Origin: Folioceros fuciformis
Lineage: Eukaryota > Anthocerotophyta > Anthocerotopsida > Anthocerotales
DNA: 64,000 nucleotides
Assembly: GCA_049999805.1 (NCBI GenBank)
Contig: JBNGIO010006163.1
Location: 86,160 to 150,159 of the forward strand
Direction: 5' to 3'
The translations under genes and the position numbers were made by a program. Numbering within the stretch: position 1 is the first letter of the stretch; every line of letters starts with the position of its first letter. The notes below the pieces were generated by a model, which saw nothing but the letters and a program-made list of their open reading frames with translations, was not told where the DNA came from and did no database searches. This document shows positions 1 through 9,715 of the stretch, one piece after another.

Positions 1-1092
1 CCCGTGCCAGCACAGCAGCTTGCCCCTGTGCTCCCCCACAAGCACGTGACCCTCCTCTCCCCAAAAGCCGGGCTGGAAGTCCGGCACGTACACCGACCGG
101 ATGCAGAATGCGGTGTGGGTGAAAGTCACCACCTTGCGCGGCCCGGATGCGGTCCCATCTGTGATGGCGTACAGGCAGCAATTGGTGAAGAAGAATCTAT
201 CGTAGCCGTTGGGCGAGAAGGTGACCCCCACGACGCCCTGGTCGTGAACCGCGTTCCAGTCGCGGTCACTGCTGGAGTAGACATACACTTGGCCCCGACG
301 CAGTTCCCCGCCCGCGTGCCAAATTACGCACACCTTGAAGCTTGCCTCGCCCGGGCCGGACGTGTCCACCACCAGATTGGCCTCCACCTCGTAGAAGGAG
401 TAATGCGACATGTCCAGCGCCGGCAGCTCCCGGAAGGTGCGGTTCACGGGGTTCACGACGCAGTACCAGAGCGCGTGAGGATCCCATGTCCTGGTCTGGA
501 TGCAGATGAGCCCGCACCGGGAGGACGCCACCCTAACATGCCCGTCCTCCACAGTCCTGAACTTGGTTGGGAGGAAATCCAGCTCCACGTTCAGCGTCCT
601 GAAGATATGCCGGGGCCGGGCCACCTCGTCCGGATCCTGCACGAATCCCCTCCCTCTGCGGTGGTACCACAGCGAGCACACCTCCGCACGCACGGGAGCC
701 GCCGGATCTTGGCACCTGCTGAGGAACTCCGGCGACGAGAGCATCCATCGCCAATGCTTGCACACGGCCCGGAATCGGGCACGGGTCGCCAGAGGCAGCA
801 GCGGCAGAGTGCGATCGAGGATCTCCTCGGGCAGCTCGCTCCAAATCGCGCCCTCCAGCTGCTGCTCGGGTGCACAACAGGGCTCGAGCTTGCCTGCCTC
901 GCTGAAGCTCTCCCCGAGCATCACCAAGTGCAGCTCCAGATGCAGCGGCCGCTCAAGATCCAGATCCATCAGCCTGGCCGCCACATCGCCCGCGTCCTCG
1001 TCATCGTCATCGGCCTGCTGCTCCTCCGTTCCCGACCAGGCGCGCTTCTGCTTCTCCGCTTCCGGGCCATTATCGCTCGCCACGCCAGCCAT
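1..1092 (-). CDS. F-box protein, 3' end beyond window
   Basis: Reading the minus strand from the ATG at 1092 gives 364 codons without a stop up to the window edge, so the C-terminus is missing. Residues about 84-127 form an F-box (W-S-E-L-P-E-E-I-L-D-R-T-L-P-L-L-P, then F-R-A-V-C-K-H-W-R-W-M-L-S-S-P-E-F), the site that binds SKP1 in SCF ubiquitin ligases. An acidic, low-complexity leader of about 80 residues comes first (A-D-D-D-D-E-D-A-G-D). The rest resembles the beta-propeller type region of plant F-box/kelch-like proteins (C-V-V-N-P-V-N-R-T-F-R-E-L-P, G-V-V-G-V-T-F-S-P-N-G-Y), expected to select the substrate. No intron is needed. The substrate cannot be told. The long plus-strand frame over the same DNA is a GC-rich shadow. 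Confidence 0.85.
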   Translation of the reverse strand, partial: MAGVASDNGPEAEKQKRAWSGTEEQQADDDDEDAGDVAARLMDLDLERPLHLELHLVMLGESFSEAGKLEPCCAPEQQLEGAIWSELPEEILDRTLPLLPLATRARFRAVCKHWRWMLSSPEFLSRCQDPAAPVRAEVCSLWYHRRGRGFVQDPDEVARPRHIFRTLNVELDFLPTKFRTVEDGHVRVASSRCGLICIQTRTWDPHALWYCVVNPVNRTFRELPALDMSHYSFYEVEANLVVDTSGPGEASFKVCVIWHAGGELRRGQVYVYSSSDRDWNAVHDQGVVGVTFSPNGYDRFFFTNCCLYAITDGTASGPRKVVTFTHTAFCIRSVYVPDFQPGFWGEEGHVLVGEHRGKLLCWHG

Positions 1093-1669
1093 TTCCCCCA
1101 AAAGAAGAATGGCGAAGGAGAAGCAAGTTAGACAGGCTGCGGCCTTTAAAAACCCTTCGCCCAAACCGGGCTTGCTTTGCTTAAACGACATGGGATTGGC
1201 GGATCACTGTTTCTCTCTTCTCTTACTTTGAGAAGGCAAATGCTCATGTACATGTGTAGAGGTATACTGTATATATGTGGAACCAGAATATCTGTCATAC
1301 AAGAGAGCACACAGACAAGCACCAGCACGACAGCAGGGGGAGATACTAATCTCGGGCCGGATACCTATATTCGGCAACGCGATTTGGCGAAGCATCACAA
1401 GCTTGCGCAACCCCTCGGAGTCCACATGTCGCAAAACTATCAGCCTCTCCGGGGTTTGAACATAGCTGCAATGCTGGAATCTGAACAACACAGCAAATGC
1501 AGGGTACATTTTCCAGCAGCAAAAACTCCATGTGTGTGAAGCAAATGTACATACAGGGAAAAATGTAGGTACACCGACGATGATGAAGAACCTCTCACAC
1601 CAGCCACCGTTTCTACAGTTTCAAGAAAGCTTAGTCTCTCTGAGGATCTTGGGTCTTCTACATCTACTA
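1093..1669. other. Intergenic, tandem minus-strand genes
   Basis: This stretch should hold the promoter and leader of the F-box gene and the 3' untranslated region of the gene ending at 1670. Several short ORFs overlap on both strands with no protein-like composition. I see no other gene. Confidence 0.5.
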
Positions 1670-3238
1670 CTACCTGGCCGTGGCAGTGGAGGCAGTCTTG
1701 AGGCCCAGCAGGCGGCGGCAAGTGTGAAGAATGCCCTTCTTCTTCTTTGGGGGAACAGCCCAGGCTGGGACAGCATACCTGCCGTTTGCGGGATCCGTCC
1801 AGTGGGAAGCAACCCTAAGCTTGGAGCATGCCTGGCAGATGTTCGTGTCCTCTGGGCCAGGTACTCCCTTGACGTGCACTTCGAGGCCTCGCCCGCAGGT
1901 GGAGCACTGTAAGATGTGGGACTGCTCTCGCATAGAGTAAACCCTGGCAGAGGTTAAGGCCGCCCTGCTGGGAACCTGATCCCGCACCGACGCTGCGCGT
2001 TGCAGCACAGCAGCAGCAGTCATGCCCGCATTCCTGTCCCTTTCTCCCACTGAGGATGACCGGTAGCCGAAGTCCTCGTCCGGATCCGATGCAGGGAGTG
2101 AGACGCGGTCGTAGCGCATGGACTGGGAATGCCCCTTGCTCCACAAACGATGCTCCGGCTGCTGCTCCCAGCTGCCCTGTCGGTCATTGCTGTTGGAAAA
2201 CACCGGTGTGGAGTAGTCCGGCCCCTGCGCCTGGTGGAACCTCTGGTAACTGGACCTGGAAGAGGCTGATGTCAGGTGACCCTCGCGAAGTGAGAGAGCA
2301 CGCTGCACGGCGGCGCCGAGGGAAGATGGCATTTCATCCCTGTCCCTGTCCATGTTGGGTACCGAGATCGGCTCCTCCCCGAAGCCTCCTCCTCTACCTC
2401 TGCTGTAGCCGTTCCCGTTAGCCCGCTCCATGTTCGCGGAGCTCCTCTCGAATGGATTCGTCCACGTGCCCGGCCCGTTGAACACGTTCCTGGAGTCATG
2501 AGCAGGTGCAAGGCTGGAGTCGGGAACGTGATTCTGGTGCCTCTCAAACGGATTAGTGCTACCCCTGAAATGCGTCTCCAAGGTGGGAGCATACCCTCCC
2601 GCATCCCGCATGGAAGCTGATCTCTGCACAGCGGCGGCCCAGGAGCCTTCGTCCCTTGTGGAAGCAGCTTTGTGGGCGGAGAAAGTGGAAAGCCAGTCGG
2701 ACTCATGGCCGCTCCCCCTCCCCCTCCCCCCCCACGGATCCACCTTCTCTCCCTCCCCCTCCCCCGACTCCTTCTCCCACTCTCCTCCACCATCAGCAAG
2801 GCGGGAATACTTGGACTGCTTGCTCGACTCCCTGAAAGAGGTCACCCTGTGCAGCGTCGCTCCGAACCGGCCCCCTCCATATTCCGAGGGCCCGTTCTGA
2901 GCTGCTTTTCTCTGGACACTCTTCTCCCGCACGCCATCCGCGCTCTCATCCAAATCCGGCACTTCCTTGGCCGCCTTCCTTCCCGCTGGCGAGGCATCCG
3001 CGTTCCCCTTGGGATTCGCATCCTTCTCAGCGGCATCGCTCCCTCCCTCATCCGGTGAGCCGGAGGACGGCGGCCCTGATCCGGGGGACACGCTCCCGGA
3101 ACTGGCAACCGGAGTGTGAGCTTGCGGCCCGAGCTTCCCGAAGGAAACCGGATCATGATCCTCCCCCCGGAAGAGGTAGGAGTCTCGTTCGGTGTACTCC
3201 TGCTCCCCGGAGGCGCGGAGGCGATTGTACCGAGGCAT
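1670..3238 (-). CDS. Unrecognised protein with AVQRxxSxRD repeats and CxxC pair
   Basis: The product is 522 residues from the ATG at 3238 (M-P-R-Y-N-R-L-R). A start 14 codons upstream is open but reads like leader DNA. The protein is Ser/Gly/Arg rich and probably largely disordered. A short motif recurs at about residues 126-138, 188-196, 201-212, 308-319, 407-420 and 427-438; the clearest copies are AAAVQRSASMRD, GAAVQRALSLRE and AAAVLQRAASVRD. T-N-P-F-E-R also occurs twice (about 229 and 261). Near the end, Cys 445, 448, 468 and 471 form CxxC-x19-CxxC, likely a zinc site, followed by a basic P-K-K-K-K stretch. The Ser after Arg-x-x in the repeat suggests phosphorylation or 14-3-3 binding, which is inference only. 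It is intronless, with no signal peptide or membrane segment. I do not recognise the family. Confidence 0.7.
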   Translation of the reverse strand: MPRYNRLRASGEQEYTERDSYLFRGEDHDPVSFGKLGPQAHTPVASSGSVSPGSGPPSSGSPDEGGSDAAEKDANPKGNADASPAGRKAAKEVPDLDESADGVREKSVQRKAAQNGPSEYGGGRFGATLHRVTSFRESSKQSKYSRLADGGGEWEKESGEGEGEKVDPWGGRGRGSGHESDWLSTFSAHKAASTRDEGSWAAAVQRSASMRDAGGYAPTLETHFRGSTNPFERHQNHVPDSSLAPAHDSRNVFNGPGTWTNPFERSSANMERANGNGYSRGRGGGFGEEPISVPNMDRDRDEMPSSLGAAVQRALSLREGHLTSASSRSSYQRFHQAQGPDYSTPVFSNSNDRQGSWEQQPEHRLWSKGHSQSMRYDRVSLPASDPDEDFGYRSSSVGERDRNAGMTAAAVLQRAASVRDQVPSRAALTSARVYSMREQSHILQCSTCGRGLEVHVKGVPGPEDTNICQACSKLRVASHWTDPANGRYAVPAWAVPPKKKKGILHTCRRLLGLKTASTATAR

Positions 3239-4529
3239 TGTCGGGATAGTAGGGACGGTCGGGGAGAATGGAATTCGCACTCACAAAATCACCCTTCTCC
3301 AGCAGCGCTGCAACCAAACGTGACACCTTATCAAGAAGAGCAATCCCGCAACTCCGAACCGCCAGAAATCGTCCAAGCTCACAGCTCCAGCAAGCTCCAC
3401 GCAATGCTACAAGAATTTCGCACGGAACGCGATCCCGGAAGCCCACTCTCCTCTCCTTTCCTCTCCAACACAAATCAAAAAGCGAACGACACTGATTCCG
3501 CACAGAATGGGATGCCGGAACCCGGCGATCCCTCTCCTCACCAACACCAAATGCAGCACAACGACACAAGGCAATGAGATCCAGCACACTCGCAAACACG
3601 GCTCGGTCAAGGCCTACGCAGAAGCGCGCTCTCCACCAATGCGGTAAACGTGCAAAGCGCTCCACCCGCCAGAATGCAAGTGTCCAATTGTCGGTCCGCG
3701 CTTGATTCACGCGCCGCGCTGCGATGGCGCTCCAGCAGGCAACAGCAGATCGCGCAGGCGGGAGCCCGGCCAATGCGGGCAACAAGCTAAACAAGGCGGG
3801 CCCGAGGAACCTTTCTTCGTCCCCGACCAGGTCGTGGCCCAAAAAGTAAATAAACGCCAGCGAGAGAGCATGAAATGTTTTTGAACTGGGAGCCCTGAGG
3901 CCGAAGCAAAATCAAAACCAAACCTCCTTCCCTCTGCCTGCCGACTTTCCGCCGAGCGGGAGGGACAGGGACCGGGGACAGGGACCGGGACCCGGGACGG
4001 AACAGAACGGCAGAGAGCCCTAAAATCATGACGTCACAGTCACATATAATGACGAGGTTTTATTAATCTCCCGAAAATCAGCCACAATCGTGTCGGGAGC
4101 GAGACGCTCATGGCAAAGCAGCCCCATAATTGTTCCGCGAATCCCGCAAAATCCCCCACCTTATCATAACAGAAGCGCGGCCCCACAGCAAACCCAAACC
4201 CGAAGCATTGATAAATCCGGACATTTGATAATAAATCCTGTCCCGGGTGACCCGGCCGGCCGGCCCAGCCCGGTCCTGACGCGGCCTGTCCTTTCTTGCG
4301 GACCGTAACCGTCAGAGGCGTTGCCGGTTCACGTGACATGAAGAGAAGCAGCAGCAGAAGGCAGGAAGGCAGCAGGGGCCCCGGCCATGGAGTCGTTCGA
4401 ATCGGGTGGCGTTTCGGGCTGTGCTGTGCTCCACCCACCAGCACACCACCCACCCGGGTGAGAGACACACTGCACATCTACGAGATACAACAATGTGATG
4501 TGAGATTGTGAGGTGCGGAGCAGGTGGCT
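3239..4529. promoter_or_regulatory. Divergent intergenic region
   Basis: About 1.3 kb separates two divergently transcribed genes, so both promoters should lie here. A GC-rich direct repeat (GGGACAGGGACCGG type) sits at about 3958-4000. The ORFs on either strand have no protein-like features. Confidence 0.4.
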
Positions 4530-5114
4530 ATGGCGGGCAGGAGCGCCAACCAGTTCCACCATCTGTCGCACAGTTTCGGAAACGGGTACTACACCAGCCC
4601 CAAATTCCACTACGGCATTAACCCCACCGTGCCCAGATTCTACCACGGCAACCAGATCACAAGCTACATCCTCTTCCTTGGCAAGTACAATGGCTTCCGG
4701 CCCAGGAACCCCGTGCTGGAGCCCAATCCCAACAGGGTGCTCTTGGAGCGGGAAGGTCGGAGCTGGGAGAGCCCGACGAAGCTGAAGCCGCTGCCAAACC
4801 CTAGCGTCACCACGGTCATCCAGCACAACGATGGCGGCGGGAAGCACAGGCTGGCCCGCAGGAACCTCATTTACATGCGGGAGAACGCTCCCGCCCCAGA
4901 GGACATTCGCAGGCTGCAGGCCATGGAGGCGGTGGAGATGAGGATTCGGCGGAGGAGCCAGCGGGAGCTGGAGAAGGCGCAAGAAAGGAGGCGGAGCTCC
5001 GCGATGGCACCACCTCCTGCCAAACCTCCTGCTAATCCTGGAAAGGTGAACACGGGAGGCAGTGGCAGTGCACGGGTGCGGTTCCAGTTGCCCCGCCCCT
5101 GCCCTGCCGCCTAG
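4530..5114 (+). CDS. Unrecognised 194-residue protein
   Basis: The ATG at 4530 (M-A-G-R-S-A-N-Q-F) opens a 194-residue frame. The first 90 residues look like a folded, conserved segment rich in aromatic residues and Pro (G-Y-Y-T-S-P-K-F-H-Y-G-I-N-P, F-R-P-R-N-P-V-L-E-P-N-P-N-R-V). Residues about 125-160 are a charged helix (E-D-I-R-R-L-Q-A-M-E to R-S-Q-R-E-L-E-K-A-Q-E-R-R-R). The tail is Pro-rich and basic. There is no signal peptide or membrane segment. The end is uncertain: AAAG|GTGAA at 5046 could be a splice donor, and a Gly/Pro frame lies downstream. The aromatic/Pro-rich style recalls small microtubule-associated flagellar proteins, but I cannot assign a family. Confidence 0.55.
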   Translation: MAGRSANQFHHLSHSFGNGYYTSPKFHYGINPTVPRFYHGNQITSYILFLGKYNGFRPRNPVLEPNPNRVLLEREGRSWESPTKLKPLPNPSVTTVIQHNDGGGKHRLARRNLIYMRENAPAPEDIRRLQAMEAVEMRIRRRSQRELEKAQERRRSSAMAPPPAKPPANPGKVNTGGSGSARVRFQLPRPCPAA

Positions 5115-5269
5115 TTCCAGGAGCCGGGCCAGTACACATGTACATACCTACACGCCTACTGGGCGAGGGGGGGCCACGGGGGTTCCGTCTCCAGCTCCCG
5201 TCGCACGAGGCTATGGCGAGTACAGTGGGGCCCCGGGGAGATTTGTGTCAGGAGTCGACTTTCGTAAGC

Positions 5270-5354
5270 CAGGCCAGGGCCAGGGCCAGGGCCAGGGCCA
5301 GGGCCAGGGCCAGGGCCAGAGCCAGCGCCAGAGCCAGGGCCAGAGCCAGGGCAA
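5270..5354 (+). repeat. CAGGGC hexamer microsatellite
   Basis: About 14 copies of CAGGGC, some changed to CAGAGC or CAGCGC, are in direct tandem. In one frame they read Gln-Gly. They lie just past the stop of the gene at 4530-5114, so they are either 3' untranslated or the body of an unpredicted last exon. Confidence 0.9.
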
Positions 5355-6416
5355 GGCCCTCGGGTATGAATGCATGTACCTTGCCCGTAAGGATCACAGC
5401 TGCCGGGCATTGGTTTCTCACATCTCAAGGCAGGCTGCAGCTGATGAGCCAAGGCCTGGCTGTTGCCAGTTGAGGGAGAGCGTGAGCGTGCACCTACACC
5501 CGCTGGGTCGGACATGATGAGGTGCGCTCATCCCGACTCTGCTGTGAGCGCAACGTGCCAGGTTGTTGCGTTAGACCAGACAAGTTGCGGGACCGCGTCA
5601 CCTTCCCCTGCTTCTTCTTCCACCGGCCTCATTCCTGCCCTCCAGCAAAATGCTTTGTATATGGTCGCGTTAACGAGACTTCGGATCAGGCCTGCAGCGG
5701 AAGCGTGCAGCACACACATCTTTCAACGTGGACTTGCAGACATACATGCATTTTGTGTACAGCCAGGCCCAGGCCGGAATGTGTGCTCCACGCAATCATT
5801 AATCCAACAACAGTCGGTATCGTGCTGAGCGCTGGGTCTAGCAGCGCGGCCTGGCCACCTTGGAGACTGGCTCCCACACGCATACCCATGCAACAGCCAA
5901 TAAGTGGGGTAAAAAGGTTGATGACGCCCCAGCTCCCTTCCTTTCTTCGTGAAACCAGTGCTGACATGACTGCATGTTCCAGGAGGGTTTGCTTGTTGGG
6001 AACTCAGGAGCATATGCTTTCTGTCTGCCCGATCCATGTTCCCTCAGAACACCTTTCCTTCTTGTCACCTTCCTACGTGACTCATTTGCCTGTTTTGTTC
6101 AGAAGCTCGTCACCTTTACGTGGTATGGCACACATACTTGCTCGCATCCACAAAGGATCGGGAAACTGTTCACGCCAATCCTTCACGTGGCAGCTGCCTC
6201 CCATTTGCATTTGAATCTGTGCACGGCTGCAGCCAGCCCGAGAGCGGCAGCAGCTGGAGACTGGCACGTTAAGCTTGTGCATACAGTAATGTACAGTTCC
6301 CTGGTGGCACCTGTCACCACCCTGTTAGCACGCTGCACTCAGCTCAAGCGACATTACACTGCTCTCACACACACAAAACTGCGGTATTTGATTTGCAGTG
6401 CACCCCCGAAACTCCT

Positions 6417-7265
6417 TGGAGCTCCGTAGACCAAACTCCATGGCGCAATCCATAAGGCCGAACTCCATCCAACCTCATTCCACTTAAGCTCCGGAAGCTC
6501 ACATTGTTCAGCTGGAGGTCCGGACCTTGCACTGGAATGAGTCCAGGCATTGTACCAGTTTTACGTGCTCAACCGCTCCTGCCACTGAAATGGAAGGAGC
6601 TCCACGAAGACGTACACATTAAGCAGTCTGCTCCTACAAAATCAACCAGGATGCTTCAACACAACCAACCAGAATGCTCCAACACCGACTAACTCACCAC
6701 CCCAGTCCTCTGCACAGTCCCAGAATTGCAATCACACGATTTCCTAGGGGATTCCAACTCGTAGACCAAACTCCACCGACCGCAGCGCAGTGAAGCTCCG
6801 GATCCTCAGATTGTTCATCTGAAGGTTCGGATCTTGACTGGGATGAGGTCAGGGGTTGCCCCAGTTTCACTTGCTCGACGGCTCCTGCCGCTAATGTGGA
6901 AAGGGTTCCACAACGCCCCTACCCATCAACAAGAATGCTCCAACTCCGGCCAACGCACCACCCTATCTTGGACACAATCGCAGACTTGCAATAACGCGAT
7001 TTACCAGCTGAGCCCAAAGCCTTGGACCAACATCCGAGCTTATGGCAGTTAAGCTCGGGATCGTCAGATTGTTCATCTAGAGGCAAGGCTTGGATCTTGA
7101 CTGCTGCCCCAGTTTCTCTTGCTCGACTTCGCCTGTCTCTGACACGAAGAGGGGCTCAACAATGCCACCCACATCGAAATGCTCCAACACTGACCCATCC
7201 ACCACCCCGAGTGTACATCCTTGCAATGACGAGATTTGCTAGCCGAGTCCGACCCGAAGGTTTGT
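6417..7265 (+). repeat. Three decayed tandem copies of a ~280-bp unit
   Basis: Three blocks share an ordered set of landmarks: a G-T-A-G-A-C-C-A type start, AAGCTCCGG-like text, ATTGTTCA, GGATCTTGACTG, CCAGTTTCACTTGCTCGAC, a reduced AATGCTCCAAC, then TTGCAATnACnnGATTT. They begin near 6420, 6755 and 7015. Spacing is uneven and all copies carry indels and no common ORF. Origin unknown. Confidence 0.65.
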
Positions 7266-8045
7266 CCACTCAAATGTTGTGGAACCCTGCCAATATCAGC
7301 CTTACTTCAAATCCTAGCTTCACGAGCTTGCAACCCTCAGATGACTTATCCAGAGGTAAGGAGCTTACCAGAAAGGAAGCTAAAATCATTCCCTAGCGCC
7401 ACTCCCACCGATCAAGCTAGTAAAGGAACTTCAAAGACACCACCACACATGGGGATTAGAAAGCAAAGGAACCCACCGTCCAACCCGCTCTCTCATACCA
7501 CCACAGTTTGAAGATCAGAACCACACTGCCTGCAAGAAGACGAGCATCTGATTGGATCATGAAGTTGTCCAAGCTGCAACAATTCCCTCACGGAAACCTG
7601 CCGATTGCAATCACATCCAGCATGTCTCGGACAAGAAACCGGGATGAGCAACATCATGAAATACCAAGAAGCAGGCAACCAAAAGATGTTTTAAACAGTG
7701 AATAATGAGACGAACGAGAGACTGGGACGCCTGTCTGCAGCCAAAGGTCAAATTGCAAACCCGAAGTTCACGGCACAGTGCGGAGACTTACGGGTGGCCA
7801 CCCTCCCCTGGGTTCTCGTCTTTAACAACCGGGTTTAAGACATGATGGGGAAGCTTGAAGTGCTTGCAGATTGCGGATTGCTGCCCGGCGGCGTATCCAC
7901 GAAAGCCAAAGGACATGAAAGGCGGGAGCAGGAATGCTCTCTTCATATCTCGCAGTAGCGATGCGACTGCTTACACCGCTGAGGAGGCTGCCGTCACTAT
8001 GGCAGCGACTGGGCCTCCGCCTCGCTCTCCGCCTGGAGCATGTAG

Positions 8046-9715
8046 ATGGCTCTGACCTTCCAGGTGGACGACGTCCTCGACATCCCCGACATCCCTCCTC
8101 TGGACTGGAAGAGCCCGTTCGAGGAGGACGTGTTTGCGATCAGGGACGGAGAGACCTACTCCCAGCGCCTGGACCGCCTCGCTCTCAAACATGGCTTCCG
8201 CGGCTTCATGCACTGGACCAGCGGGGACTTCTACTGGGGCGAGTGGGTGCGCAACAAGCGAGAAGGTAGGCAAGGCGGGCGGGCAGGCAGGGAAGGAAGG
8301 AAGGAGGAATGGGAGGCCAAGTAGCAAAGTGAGTCGTGGTGGCCTTGCGGGCTGCTGCTGGGCACTTGGGCAGGTGATGCAGAGCTGACAGCAGGGAGCG
8401 GGCTGTGATGGTGGTGGGTGGTGTGCAGGGAGAGGCATCCACGTGTACAAGAACGGGAACCGCTATGAAGGAAGATGGAAAAACAACAAGAGAGAAGGAC
8501 AGGGGATTTTCTGGGTGATTGACGAAGGCAACAAGTACAAGGTGCGGTACCGGGGCGCCTGGAAGGACAACCTGTTTGAGGTGAGTTGTGTGCTGGCCTT
8601 GGCAGCGATAATAAAGCTTCGCAGCAGCAGCACAGCAAACTGCCTTCTCTGGTGCATGCCCACAGGTAGAGTGTACATCCTGATGGTTGATTCATGTCAG
8701 CATCACGAGTGTAGGGCAAAGGACAGCTGAATGGCGAGTGTGGGGAGAAGTATGAGGGCAGGTTCAAGAAGGGCATGCGGCATGGCCTTGGCAAGCAAAA
8801 GTACTTTGCAGGCATTCCGGGCTGCTACCACGAGTACCACGGCGAGTGGAAGGAGAATGAGCGCCACGGCATTGGCACTCTCAAGATGGGTAACTTCCAA
8901 TGCAACCACCTCCTGGAACTCTCCTTCCCTGTCCCCTGTGTGCACGCAAAACCCGTTGTTCCTCCTTCTTCGTCCTTCTCTCCCTCCCAGTGGAGGCTGA
9001 TGTGCTGCTGTTTTTTCGGCTTCCTCCTGCTGGCTCCGCTCCCTCGGATTGGAGGTTGCCGGAACCTTTTTCTCGCTTGTTCCTTCTGTGGTAGCTCCGT
9101 GTGACTGGAGGTTGTTTCTTTCGCGTCTTCCTACTCCGGGTAGGCGGTATTGGAATGTGTGCATGCCTTTCCTTCTTCCTTCGCGTTCCCGGTGTTGAGG
9201 GACATGATCTGAAGTTCCTGCAATCACAAACTCTACTCTGGAGGTCGAGTAGAGCTTGTCCTCCTTTTTTTTTCTCGTGTCTTCTTTTTCCCCGTTGGCT
9301 TTCGTCCGCTGTTGGATTTCTTGTCCTCCTCCTTGTGTCACTGGGAGGCTCTGGTTTATGAAGTGGACCATCTCCTCCTCATCCCGGGTTTGGATTTGAG
9401 GTCGGAGTGAGTTGAAATTGCTCCTTCCTGCTTCCATGTGTCTGACTGGGGAGATGGAGTGCGCTGGTGACAGCAAATGGCGATGTGTACGAGGGCAACT
9501 TTTACGAGGGCGTGAAGGAGGGCCCAGGGGTGTATTACTTCGCGGACCTGACGGCCAAGTATGAGGGAGTGTGGAAGGGCGACATGCTCAAATGTGGCTC
9601 CTACGTGAAGCCCAAGAGGACTGTGGACAACGTGTTGCCCATAGCGGAGGTGGCGCGTCACACCCTTCTGACGCAGGATATCATGAACGAGGTTTTGCAG
9701 ACAACCTCGGTTTGA
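8046..9715 (+). CDS. MORN3: MORN3-like MORN repeat protein, four exons
   Basis: Four exons join in frame: 8046-8265, 8429-8580, 8715-8889 and 9474-9715, with GT...AG borders, giving 262 residues (human MORN3 is about 240). MORN repeats follow one another from about residue 55: G-D-F-Y-W-G-E-W, N-R-Y-E-G-R-W, E-K-Y-E-G-R-F, Y-H-G-E-W, G-D-V-Y-E-G-N-F and K-Y-E-G-V-W. The match to MORN3, rather than to other MORN proteins, rests on order and on flanks: an N-terminal N/H-G-x-R segment before the first repeat and the ending D-M-L-K-C-G-S after the last, where MORN3 has N-M-A-K-C-G-T. MORN3 is a testis and sperm flagellum protein in animals. With the dynein gene in this window it suggests a role in sperm flagella. 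Intron 3 (584 bp) is the longest. Confidence 0.8.

Larger units (their letters stand above)
5115..8045. other. Gene-free region with repeats
   Basis: I find no convincing gene in these 2.9 kb. The stretch holds a hexamer array (about 5270-5354), possible 3' sequence of the upstream gene, and a decayed triplicated block (6417-7265). The last few hundred bases should contain the promoter of the MORN gene that starts at 8046. Confidence 0.5.

Noticed and set aside
4-1131. Plus-strand ORF of 375 codons
   Set aside because: It is the GC-rich antisense shadow of the F-box gene, which has a clear domain on the minus strand.
5062-5517. Q-G-Q-G repeat ORF as an independent gene
   Set aside because: It overlaps the end of the 194-residue gene and consists mostly of a microsatellite; kept only as a possible exon.
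6985-7025. Minus-strand TGGGCTCAGCTGGTAAATCGC resembles a tRNA A box
   Set aside because: No B box or acceptor stem at the right distance, and the other two repeat copies do not keep the match.
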